From positions 868,001 through 932,000 of the forward strand of contig NZ_CP117877.1 of NCBI RefSeq assembly GCF_028736115.1: DNA of 64,000 nucleotides, given 5' to 3'. The stretch is from Mucilaginibacter sp. KACC 22063. GTDB lineage: Bacteria; Bacteroidota; Bacteroidia; Sphingobacteriales; Sphingobacteriaceae. Below, piece after piece: positions 52,652 through 60,560 of this stretch. Position numbers and translations under genes: made by a program. Below the pieces are notes generated by a model. The model was given only the letters and a program-made list of their open reading frames with translations, had not been told where the DNA came from and made no database searches. Within the stretch, counting starts at the first letter, position 1. The number at the start of each line of letters is the position of its first letter.

Positions 52652-54250
52652 ATGGAACATGAATATCTTTCGCTATTAAAAAACTTTAAGGAGTCAAAAC
52701 TTAAGATGGATCAGTATGAGCCATTTTACTGGAATCTGCAACTTGAGGATGATAGATTATATAAGAGTATTGGAATATTAGGCGGGGGGCTTGCCGGTTA
52801 TCTTACAGCAATTGCTTTTAAGAAATTTTTTAATTTACCCGTTACTGTAATCGAATCAAGTAAGATTCCACCTATTGGTGTTGGCGAAGCCACAACGCCA
52901 ATTATGCAAGATTACTTATTTGATAGTTTAGGTCTTGATAAAGCAAAATTTTACGACAAAGTAGAGCCTACCTGGAAACTGGGTATCAAGTTTTTTTGGG
53001 GACTGCCGGGAGATTACTATTTCAATTATCCCTTTGACGGCAAAGATATTTTATCGGCCATGGTTCATAACCAGGACATAAATCATAGTTCGCTAAATTC
53101 AATGATGATGTCAAATGATGCCAGCTTTGTTGCGAAGATTACTGATGGGGAAAAAAGCAAATATCATTCGCTGTCAAAATCATTGAAATATGCTTATCAT
53201 CTCGACAATAAAAAATTCATTGCTTATTTAAAGGAAGAAGCCATGGACGCAGGCGTGATATTTTTAGATGAAAATATTGCGGACGCAAAAATAAATTCTG
53301 AAACTGGTGATATTGAATGTTTGATAAGTGAAGGCGGCCAGCATTTTAAGTTTGATTTTTATATTGATTGTTCAGGATTTAAATCTCAGTTGCTGGAGAA
53401 AAAGATGGGGACAGCATATGTGAGCTATAAAAGCAGCCTTTATAATGATAGTGCTATTGTTTCAGAAGTGCCCAACTTCGGGAATATTAAATGCTATACA
53501 ACGGCAGAATCAATGAATAATGGATGGTGCTGGAACATTCCACTGCGACATGAAGATCACAGGGGATATGTTTTTTCTTCAGATTTTTGCTCAGATGATG
53601 AGGCTTATGAAGAGATGTTGCTTAAAAATCCCACAATGAGCAAGGACACAAGAGTTATCCGCTTTAGATCTGGCAGGCATACAGAGTTTATTAAAGGGAA
53701 TGTTGCCGGAATAGGTAATTCTTATGCTTTTGTAGAGCCATTAGAATCTACAGGTGTGCATATGATTATTGAAGAAATCATTATGCTGTTAAATAACTTC
53801 ATAAATCTTAAGGGTAACCCCACACTAAGAACTGTTTTAAATAAAAATATGAATGATCATTGGGATTATTTAAGATACTTTTTATCAATACATTTTAAGT
53901 TTAACAGAAAATTTGATACTGCCTACTGGAAAGCATGCAGAGATCGGGTTGATTCGTCGGGGTTTGAAACATTTATTAATTTATATAAGGAAATAGGTTT
54001 CTTAACTAAGCAGGACACTACTGTGAAAAATGTTATTAAAACGATGGTAAAGGATAACCTGTTTGATTTATATGGCATTGATCATATATTGCTTGGGCAA
54101 GGAATATTACCTAAAGATTTGCATAAAATTCAGCTTGATAACAAAAAGGAATGGGATAGAACAGTGGAAGATTGGAATCAGATCATTAAATACTTAGTGC
54201 CTTTAAAAGATGATCTGGAGATACTGCTTGAGCATCAGGATTTAATATAA
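52652..54250 (+). CDS. FAD-dependent tryptophan-halogenase-family enzyme
   Basis: A 532-residue flavin-dependent halogenase homologue. The FAD loop is GILGGGLAG (41-49), then IPPIGVGEATTP, the catalytic lysine K109 in TWKLGIKF (K79 in PrnA/RebH), the hallmark W292-C-W-N-I-P, and the catalytic Glu-Ser pair E365-S366 in FVEPLESTG. All residues needed for halogenation are present. It has about 35 extra N-terminal residues. The start at 52652 (ATG) is preferred over a GTG at 52625 inside the previous gene. No flavin reductase is encoded in the operon. The likely substrate is the single Trp or a Tyr of the modified peptide, as with MibH in NAI-107. Confidence 0.89.
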   Translation: MEHEYLSLLKNFKESKLKMDQYEPFYWNLQLEDDRLYKSIGILGGGLAGYLTAIAFKKFFNLPVTVIESSKIPPIGVGEATTPIMQDYLFDSLGLDKAKFYDKVEPTWKLGIKFFWGLPGDYYFNYPFDGKDILSAMVHNQDINHSSLNSMMMSNDASFVAKITDGEKSKYHSLSKSLKYAYHLDNKKFIAYLKEEAMDAGVIFLDENIADAKINSETGDIECLISEGGQHFKFDFYIDCSGFKSQLLEKKMGTAYVSYKSSLYNDSAIVSEVPNFGNIKCYTTAESMNNGWCWNIPLRHEDHRGYVFSSDFCSDDEAYEEMLLKNPTMSKDTRVIRFRSGRHTEFIKGNVAGIGNSYAFVEPLESTGVHMIIEEIIMLLNNFINLKGNPTLRTVLNKNMNDHWDYLRYFLSIHFKFNRKFDTAYWKACRDRVDSSGFETFINLYKEIGFLTKQDTTVKNVIKTMVKDNLFDLYGIDHILLGQGILPKDLHKIQLDNKKEWDRTVEDWNQIIKYLVPLKDDLEILLEHQDLI

Positions 54251-54295
54251 AATATAATTAAATTTATTGGGAGGCACATTTAAGTGGGTCTGTAA

Positions 54296-54335
54296 TTAAA
54301 AGCGCTGAAATTAAGACGAATTTCAGCGCTTTTAA
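54296..54335. terminator. Bidirectional terminator closing the peptide operon
   Basis: Perfect 17-bp arms 54296-54312 and 54319-54335 (core AAAAGCGCTGAAATT) pair around AAGACG, with A/T-rich outer ends on both strands. It stands between the halogenase gene and the convergent glycosyltransferase gene. Confidence 0.88.
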
Positions 54336-54337
54336 AT

Positions 54338-55627
54338 TTATAATCTTTCATAGGCTGCTTTTGCTGCATACAATCTTTTCAATCGTGCATTTTCACGGGC
54401 AAATGACTGTGTAAGCAGTTCCTTATCTTCATTATTTTGCTGTGTTACATCAGAGTATCCGAAGTGCTTTTGGGTTGAAATAAATGGATAAAAAACCATT
54501 TTATTATTAAGTAAATAAGAAAGCATCGAATCTGCGGTAACTGAATCATCAAAGGGTTGGTTTATGATCTTTTCGAATACAGATTTAAATATGATTATAA
54601 ACTGAGTGCAAAAAGAGGTGTCTACCCACACGCGCTCATCAGTAATTGGAACAGCCATATGAAATTCACATATGCCACCAGCAAGCATTTCCGCTTTCTG
54701 ATGCTGCGCTTCCATAATATTTCTTACTAAAAGTGATTTTGAATAATGGGCTGTAAATTCATGGTCATCTTCACAGATAAGTATATATTCATGGCCGGCA
54801 ACAATTGCTTTTTTAATTATTTGACGCATGCTTTCCCACAATCCAACTGCCCCAATGCGATGTTTGAAGGCCTCGACTATTTGAATGTCGAACTCGTTTC
54901 TACCATGAAACTGATCTTTTATGTGTGCAAGTCTGTCAGTTCTTTCAGCAAGATTGATAATGTAAGTAGGAATAGATACATCGTTATAAGTATTTTCATT
55001 CAAATGAAACATTCTGTGGTCAAGCCTTTTGTAAAAGATTGAAACTGAATCTAATATTTTAACCTGCGCTGAACAGTCATCTGATAATTTGCTGCCTGGA
55101 TCTATCGGCGAACTTTCATTAGTTGCCTTTTTTTGAATGGATAAAAATGGATAAATAAAAAATTTAGCATTTGTATAAGGCAAAACTTTGCTTTCGTTTT
55201 CCAAAATGCTTTTATAATATGATTTAAAAAGAAGTACAAAGCGAAGCCCGGTGAAATCCTCTACCCAAAAAAGGGTTTCAGAAATTCTGACAGCACTCCA
55301 AAACAAGTTTATACCGCCACATAAAATATCAGCATTTAGTTCTTTTGCATTTTTAATAGCTTCAAATAATATTTCCGTTGAATACTTATCAGAGAATTGA
55401 TGCTCATTGTTACAAATCAAAATATATTCTTCATCACTTTTTACAGCCAGCCTGACAATTTCCTTAACGGTGTTCTTTAGGCTGATTATCTTATTATCAT
55501 GAGGTATGCGTGAAATAATATTTAAAGAAAACTCTTCGTGACCGGCAAATGTAGCTGATACACTTCCAGTTTCAGGTTGATCATCAGGTGTAATAATGTA
55601 GGTTGTAATACGGTTAGGCTTGTTCAA
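54338..55627 (-). CDS. GT25-like glycosyltransferase with two tandem domains, N-terminal one degenerate
   Basis: A 429-residue protein of two homologous halves. The C-terminal half (about 219-395) is GT25-like: PTYIINLAERTDRL, then EYILICEDDHEF (E286-D-D288) as the metal/donor site, and FYPFISTQKHF. The N-terminal half (about 7-170) aligns throughout (TTYIITPD, EYILICNNEHQF, FIYPFLSIQKK) but has N73-N-E-H-Q in place of the acidic EDD motif, so it is probably non-catalytic. The substrate may be the exported peptide or a surface glycan. It is convergent with the halogenase gene and is the only minus-strand gene right of the sigma system. Confidence 0.76.
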   Translation of the reverse strand: MNKPNRITTYIITPDDQPETGSVSATFAGHEEFSLNIISRIPHDNKIISLKNTVKEIVRLAVKSDEEYILICNNEHQFSDKYSTEILFEAIKNAKELNADILCGGINLFWSAVRISETLFWVEDFTGLRFVLLFKSYYKSILENESKVLPYTNAKFFIYPFLSIQKKATNESSPIDPGSKLSDDCSAQVKILDSVSIFYKRLDHRMFHLNENTYNDVSIPTYIINLAERTDRLAHIKDQFHGRNEFDIQIVEAFKHRIGAVGLWESMRQIIKKAIVAGHEYILICEDDHEFTAHYSKSLLVRNIMEAQHQKAEMLAGGICEFHMAVPITDERVWVDTSFCTQFIIIFKSVFEKIINQPFDDSVTADSMLSYLLNNKMVFYPFISTQKHFGYSDVTQQNNEDKELLTQSFARENARLKRLYAAKAAYERL

Positions 55628-55845
55628 GGTAATATAATTTAATAGTTAATGCGGCTTGTAACCTGAGCGTAATTAAGCATGTTTTGCTAATAATTAACAC
55701 TTATGTTACTTATGGACATAATTAAAGATACAATATTATACGATTAGTGTAAAAAGGCAAGAGTGAATAATGTATCAAATTACGAAATGCTTTAATAACT
55801 AATATTTAACTTGTGTAATGTTGGTTAATAATACTTTCAGGCTGT

Positions 55846-55876
55846 TTTGCAAACAGAGCGCATTTTATCTATCTTG
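55846..55876 (+). promoter_or_regulatory. Candidate Bacteroidota promoter of the aldo/keto reductase gene
   Basis: TTTG (55846-55849) and TATCTTG (55870-55876; near TAnnTTTG) are 20 bp apart and end 26 bp before the ATG. Spacing and boxes are close to the primary-sigma consensus. Confidence 0.32.
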
Positions 55877-55902
55877 TAATACAACTAACAATAAGCCAGT
55901 TT

Positions 55903-56925
55903 ATGGAATACAGGCAACTGGGCGCATCAGGATTAAATGTTTCTGTGCTAAGCTTCGGGACTGCTACCTTTGGTGGAGGCAACAATTTTTTTAAAGCTTG
56001 GGGTGATACCAATTTACAAGATGCTAAGAGATTAATTAATATTTGTCTGGATGCCGGTGTTAACCTTTTTGATACTGCGAATAGTTATTCAAATGGTATT
56101 TCAGAAGAGATCTTAGGTAAAGCATTAGGAAATTTACGCCACAAGTCATTAATATCTACTAAAGTATTTGAAGCAACCGGCGATGGCCCTAATGACAATG
56201 GCGCATCTCGTTTTCACATCATAGAAGCCTGTAATGCCAGTTTGAAAAGATTGAATACTGATCATATTGATATCTATCACCTGCACAATATGGATGGCAG
56301 TACACCTGTTGAGGAAACGCTTAGAGCTTTAGATGATTTGGTCACAAGTGGTAAAGTGCGTTATATTGCCTGTTCCAATTTTCCCGGTTGGCACTTAATG
56401 AAATCATTGGCCGTATCTAAAACCTACGGTTGGAGCAGGTATATAGGCCAGCAGGCATATTATTCACTTTTGAGCCGGGAGTTTGAGTGGGAATTAATGC
56501 CTTTGGGCATTGACCAAAATGTTGGCACAATGGTTTGGAGCCCGCTATCAGGCGGACTCTTGAGCGGAAAGTTCAGAAAAGGTGAACCACCACCACAAGA
56601 TTCGAGATTGTGTCAAGGCGGGCAATTTGGGCCGCCGGTAGATTCAAGACGTTTGTTTCAAATTATTGATGCTTTAGATGCCGTTGCTGAAGAGGTAAAT
56701 AAAACTGTTGCCCAAGTGGCACTAAACTGGTTGCTTCAAAGGCCAACAGTAAGCAGCATAGTAATAGGAGCAAGAAATGAGCAGCAATTAATAGAAAACT
56801 TAGGTGTGTTAGGATGGAATTTAACTGTAAATCAAATTAAATTTCTTGACTCTGCCAGCAAGGTAACACCCATATATCCTTATTGGCACAACCGGCAGGA
56901 TACACTACCCAAATTCTATAAGTAG
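55903..56925 (+). CDS. Aldo/keto reductase
   Basis: A 340-residue (beta/alpha)8 NADPH-dependent oxidoreductase. The catalytic tetrad is recognisable: Asp in NLFDTANSY, Tyr of the same loop, Lys in LISTKVF, and His in DIYHLHNMDG. IVIGARNEQQLIENL is the C-terminal cofactor signature. It looks like the YajO/GSP69 type that reduces small aldehydes or ketones. It is the first gene of a plus-strand pair with the two-domain glycosyltransferase gene (63 bp gap). A role in making a sugar or modifying the peptide is speculative. Confidence 0.93.
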   Translation: MEYRQLGASGLNVSVLSFGTATFGGGNNFFKAWGDTNLQDAKRLINICLDAGVNLFDTANSYSNGISEEILGKALGNLRHKSLISTKVFEATGDGPNDNGASRFHIIEACNASLKRLNTDHIDIYHLHNMDGSTPVEETLRALDDLVTSGKVRYIACSNFPGWHLMKSLAVSKTYGWSRYIGQQAYYSLLSREFEWELMPLGIDQNVGTMVWSPLSGGLLSGKFRKGEPPPQDSRLCQGGQFGPPVDSRRLFQIIDALDAVAEEVNKTVAQVALNWLLQRPTVSSIVIGARNEQQLIENLGVLGWNLTVNQIKFLDSASKVTPIYPYWHNRQDTLPKFYK

Positions 56926-56988
56926 CAATCCTTCAGTTTTTGTCCAATCATATTCACAATAATATTAATACCATAAAACCTCCTTATC

Positions 56989-58353
56989 ATGAAAGCCGAA
57001 CTTACCATTCTTATTGTCTGGTTTGAAGAAACCAATCCCGATAAAATTGCATGCTTCGAAGAAAACCGGAAAAGTTTAATCGAGTACAATCCCGGAGTAA
57101 ACGTAATTACTATTATGAACCCGTTTGATAATCTACGGGAAGCTTGGTTAAGTACTGATTTGGCTATATACTTATGGTACAAAGAAAACTGTGATAACTT
57201 ACAATCTGAGAGGTATTTATTATTGGAATGGGATTGTTGGTGCAATATGAATTTAAAGGAATATTATAAGCATGTTTGGGATTGTGACGTTGTAGCCTCA
57301 TCAGTTGTATACCCTGAGAGAGATGACTGGCCCTGGTTCAATAGCATAATTAATTTACCTGTTAAGGCAAGGATGTTTGCCACAGGAGTAGTTCCGTTTT
57401 GCGGCATTCTGGTCTCTGAAAAAGCCATGAAAGCAATTTGTGAAGAAATTATAAAACCAATATACAGAGGAATGATTGGTGAACTTAGGTTTGGCACTAT
57501 TGCTGCTATGCTCGGCTTTGATCCGGTTCCAAATCCGGTTTGTAGCAGAACTATCACCTGGAAATTGCCAGTTCCGTTCAGTAATATTCATAAGGGCTTG
57601 CATCATCCACGTAAAACGCTATCGTCACCTTATATAATTGATACAATTGAGGGGTTATTGAACCTTGATAAACATAAAATTCCTAAAATAATTCATCAAA
57701 CATGGAAAGATAATTCTCCGCCGGATTATTTGCGTTCACTTTCTGAAACCTGGAAAGTATTTCATCAGGATTGGACATATATTTTATGGACGGATGCAAT
57801 GAACCATGAGTTTATTAAAAGATATTTTCCTGCATTTTTATTGCAGTTTGAATCCTATCCATATGATATACAGCGAGTAGACGCTGTGAGATATTTTATA
57901 TTATATAAAATAGGCGGCCTTTTTATTGATATAGATTTTGAATGTTTTGAAAGTATCTATCCGCTTATAAACGATGCTGAATGCGTATTTTCTTTAGAAC
58001 CAATTGAGCATTGTGAACAATATAATAAGGAGAAAATTATAGGCACCGCTTTCATGGCTTGTGCACCAGGAAACAATTTCTTCAAAGTAGTTTGCAATTC
58101 ATTATTGGCTGATTACGCCTGGGGGCATAAAACTTTTAGTTACATTTTATCCACCACAGGTGCCTTTGCTCTAACAGACATGTACGATAAATATGAAAGA
58201 AAAGAAGAAGTTAAGCTTTTGCCGTCGGATATTGTTTATCCATTTACAGCTGATGAAGCGCAATTAGTAGCCGCAGGTACACTTACTGATGAACTTCAGG
58301 AAAAAATTCAGGATGCTTATGCTGTTCATCATTTTTTAAGGCAATGGAATTAA
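56989..58353 (+). CDS. Two-domain glycosyltransferase, GT32-like C-terminus
   Basis: A 454-residue cytoplasmic protein. The C-terminal domain (about 231-450) is of the GT32/OCH1 sugar-binding DXD family: IPKIIHQTWKD, YPYDIQRVDAVRYFILYKIGGLFIDIDFE with the metal motif D314-I-D316. The N-terminal 215 residues look like a second GT-A domain: LTILIVWFEETN, then RYLLLEWDCWCN with D82 in the DxD position, and VVPFCGILVSEKAM. Two transferases in one chain suggest sequential sugar addition. It is the last gene inside the island. Confidence 0.84.
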   Translation: MKAELTILIVWFEETNPDKIACFEENRKSLIEYNPGVNVITIMNPFDNLREAWLSTDLAIYLWYKENCDNLQSERYLLLEWDCWCNMNLKEYYKHVWDCDVVASSVVYPERDDWPWFNSIINLPVKARMFATGVVPFCGILVSEKAMKAICEEIIKPIYRGMIGELRFGTIAAMLGFDPVPNPVCSRTITWKLPVPFSNIHKGLHHPRKTLSSPYIIDTIEGLLNLDKHKIPKIIHQTWKDNSPPDYLRSLSETWKVFHQDWTYILWTDAMNHEFIKRYFPAFLLQFESYPYDIQRVDAVRYFILYKIGGLFIDIDFECFESIYPLINDAECVFSLEPIEHCEQYNKEKIIGTAFMACAPGNNFFKVVCNSLLADYAWGHKTFSYILSTTGAFALTDMYDKYERKEEVKLLPSDIVYPFTADEAQLVAAGTLTDELQEKIQDAYAVHHFLRQWN

Positions 58354-58482
58354 TTCTAATCGTGTTAATTAGCATTGAATAAATGTTGTTTACTGATAGA
58401 GAATAAGGTGAATATTATAGGTTGGAATTTTAATGTCATGACGATTTAAGGGATAAACAATATGCTGTCCACTGGGGCAAAC

Positions 58483-58509
58483 AGGTCGTAAATATTTACA
58501 CCGTTTATA
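58483..58509 (+). repeat. Right 27-bp direct repeat (island boundary)
   Basis: An exact copy of 37684-37710 in the same orientation, with GTAAATATTTAC at its centre. It lies 66 bp upstream of the DUF4271 gene, exactly where the sequence returns to normal composition. Confidence 0.85.
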
Positions 58510-58575
58510 AGCAGTTTCATCATCACTACGTTAATAAACAGATTATTCGATTAAATTTGTGGGCTAATTGCTTTT

Positions 58576-59559
58576 ATGCGCGCGATACTTTTATTGTTAT
58601 TATTAATTGGTTTATATCTGCCTGGCTTTTCGCAAGAGCTGGATAGCACCGATTATAAGCCAGATACAGTAGTAGTGCATCGCCGCCCGCCGCCTACTGC
58701 AGCGCAGTTGCTGCTTGATTCGGTGGCCAATGCTCAAAAAATGCGTTCAGTATACATTGCCGACTCTATTGCAAAGCAGTATATTAAAGCGCCCAACCCT
58801 AACCGGCCCAACAAGTTTGTAGACCTGATGCTGAAAACGCAGGTTTATCATGGTAACTTTATGCAAATGCCTTCTTCGCAGCGCAGTATATTACGCGAAG
58901 GGCATTACCGCCGTAAACGCGACCCGCAGATTATCATCATCATTATTGCACTGATAACCTATTCGGCTTTGCTTAATCGTGCAGTAAGTAAAGATATTTT
59001 TAATGTAATGCAGGCATTTTATGACAAGCGGATCCTGTCGCAATTAAGTAAGGAGGATGCGCTGCTAAGTTCATGGTCGTTTGTAGGAATGTTTTTGTTA
59101 TTCGGGCTTACCTTTGGGCTGTTTTTGTACCAGGTATCCGCTTTTTACGAGATATTTTACGCAATAAGCGGTATCAGGTTGTTTCTGTTCTTAACCTTAT
59201 TGATCATTATATTATTTGCTGTTAAACTATTAATATTAAGGTTTATAGGTTTTGTATTTAATATAGGCAAAGTGGTAGGCGAGTATATTACCACGCTTTA
59301 TCTTACTTATTTTAATATAGCTTTTGTCTTTTTACCGGTATCGGTTTGTTTCAGTTTGCTTGCCGCCAAATACATCCCGTATATGTTAACCGTTGCCCTG
59401 CTAATTGCAGCCATTATTTTTATATGGCAGTACCTGCGCAGCAGCATTAGCATTATTTCTAACTTTCAATTTCCTAAATTTTATTTATTTATCTATCTTT
59501 GTGCCCTCGAAATTTGCCCAATTTTAATATTGTTAAAGGCACTGAATATTAGGACATAG
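58576..59559 (+). CDS. DUF4271 membrane protein
   Basis: A 327-residue protein with a signal peptide (1-19, ending LPGFSQ), a periplasmic stretch (about 20-115) and about seven membrane helices. The arrangement before hemD and the sequence RPNKFVDLMLKTQVYHGNFMQM fit the Bacteroidota family DUF4271. Function is unknown. It is first of a run with hemD and stands directly after the right island boundary, so the insertion may have replaced part of its upstream region. Confidence 0.72.
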   Translation: MRAILLLLLLIGLYLPGFSQELDSTDYKPDTVVVHRRPPPTAAQLLLDSVANAQKMRSVYIADSIAKQYIKAPNPNRPNKFVDLMLKTQVYHGNFMQMPSSQRSILREGHYRRKRDPQIIIIIIALITYSALLNRAVSKDIFNVMQAFYDKRILSQLSKEDALLSSWSFVGMFLLFGLTFGLFLYQVSAFYEIFYAISGIRLFLFLTLLIIILFAVKLLILRFIGFVFNIGKVVGEYITTLYLTYFNIAFVFLPVSVCFSLLAAKYIPYMLTVALLIAAIIFIWQYLRSSISIISNFQFPKFYLFIYLCALEICPILILLKALNIRT

Positions 59560-59575
59560 GAGTTAGCTAAACACA

Positions 59576-60334
59576 TTGGAAGACAGAAAGAAAAAGGTAA
59601 AAAGTATCTTAGTTACTTTGCCAAAACCGGAGAACGACAAGAACCCGTACGCTGAGCTTGCAAAAAAGCATAGTCTGAAAATCGACTTCCGCTCTTTTAT
59701 CCACGTAGAGGGTGTGCCTGCAAAAGATTTTCGTAAAGAAAAGATTAACCTGGCTGATTTTACTGCTGTGATTTTTACCAGCCGCAACTCGGCCGATCAC
59801 TTTTTCCGCATTTGTGAAGAAATGCGTTTTGAAGTACCGGTTGACATGAAATATTTCTGTTTGTCAGAAACTATTGCGTTGTATCTCCAAAAATATATTC
59901 AATACCGTAAGCGCAAGATCTTTTTTGGTAAACAAACTGCGGCAGACCTTGCCGAAGTGCTTAAAAAGCATTCGGGCGAACGTTTCCTATACCCTTGCTC
60001 TGATGTTGCGGCCGAAGAAACGCAGAAGTTCCTGCTTGATAATGGCTACAATTTCACCCCTGCTGTTTTATTCCGCACGGTATGCAGTGATCTGTCTGAC
60101 CTGGCCGAGGTGTTTTATGATGTAATTGCTTTCTTTAGCCCAAGCAGCGTACAGTCCCTGTTTAAAAACTTTCCTGATTTTAAACAGAACAATACCCGTT
60201 TGGCAGCTTTTGGTGCCACTACCCATAAGGCTATACTTGATGCAGGTTTGATACTGGATATTCCGGCGCCTACTCCAAGTGCGCCTTCAATGACCATGGC
60301 TATTGAACAGTACGTTAAGCAGGTAAATAAATAA
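59576..60334 (+). CDS. hemD: Uroporphyrinogen-III synthase
   Basis: Cyclises hydroxymethylbilane to uroporphyrinogen III in haem synthesis (252 residues). The two-lobed fold is marked by SILVTLPKPENDKNPYAELAKKH, IFTSRNSADHFF, the hinge region and VIAFFSPSSVQSLFKNFPD..TRLAAFGATTHKAILDAG. The start is a TTG at 59576: no in-frame ATG lies between the upstream stop and the conserved N-terminus, and AGGAG at 59558-59562 overlaps the stop of the DUF4271 gene. Together with hemW on the far side of the island, it marks a former haem-related neighbourhood. Confidence 0.87.
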   Translation: MEDRKKKVKSILVTLPKPENDKNPYAELAKKHSLKIDFRSFIHVEGVPAKDFRKEKINLADFTAVIFTSRNSADHFFRICEEMRFEVPVDMKYFCLSETIALYLQKYIQYRKRKIFFGKQTAADLAEVLKKHSGERFLYPCSDVAAEETQKFLLDNGYNFTPAVLFRTVCSDLSDLAEVFYDVIAFFSPSSVQSLFKNFPDFKQNNTRLAAFGATTHKAILDAGLILDIPAPTPSAPSMTMAIEQYVKQVNK

Positions 60335-60560
60335 ATATAATTTTCGCATAACCCTTTCTTACATTTTGCCGTAAAAGGTGTTGTTTGTAAGTAACTGCGC
60401 TTATTTTTACACAATTTTCAGTTTACTATTTCAAAAATTGAAAAATTTGTTGCTTAAAGGTTGAGCTGTTGTTTCTTATTGAAAAGTTTTTGTACTTTAG
60501 ATACCGAAAATCATTACTTTTTTAAGTAAAAAATTGATATTAAGTACCTCATAAAAACGA

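Larger units (their letters stand above)
37684..58509. mobile_element. Putative 20.8-kb genomic island bounded by 27-bp direct repeats
   Basis: The segment between the two identical direct repeats is visibly more A+T-rich than both flanks. It carries accessory functions only (antiporter, ECF sigma/outer-membrane system, peptide biosynthesis operon, glycosyltransferases, aldo/keto reductase). Precise removal would place hemW and the DUF4271-hemD-gldKLM run next to each other, divergent, with one copy of the repeat between them. No integrase, transposase or excisionase is encoded inside, so movement would need a host or external recombinase. The repeats and the composition shift are observed; the mobility is inferred. 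Confidence 0.5.

Noticed and set aside
37711..58482. Integrase, transposase or conjugation gene inside the island
   Set aside because: I checked each large frame; none has tyrosine/serine recombinase, DDE or relaxase features, so none was called.
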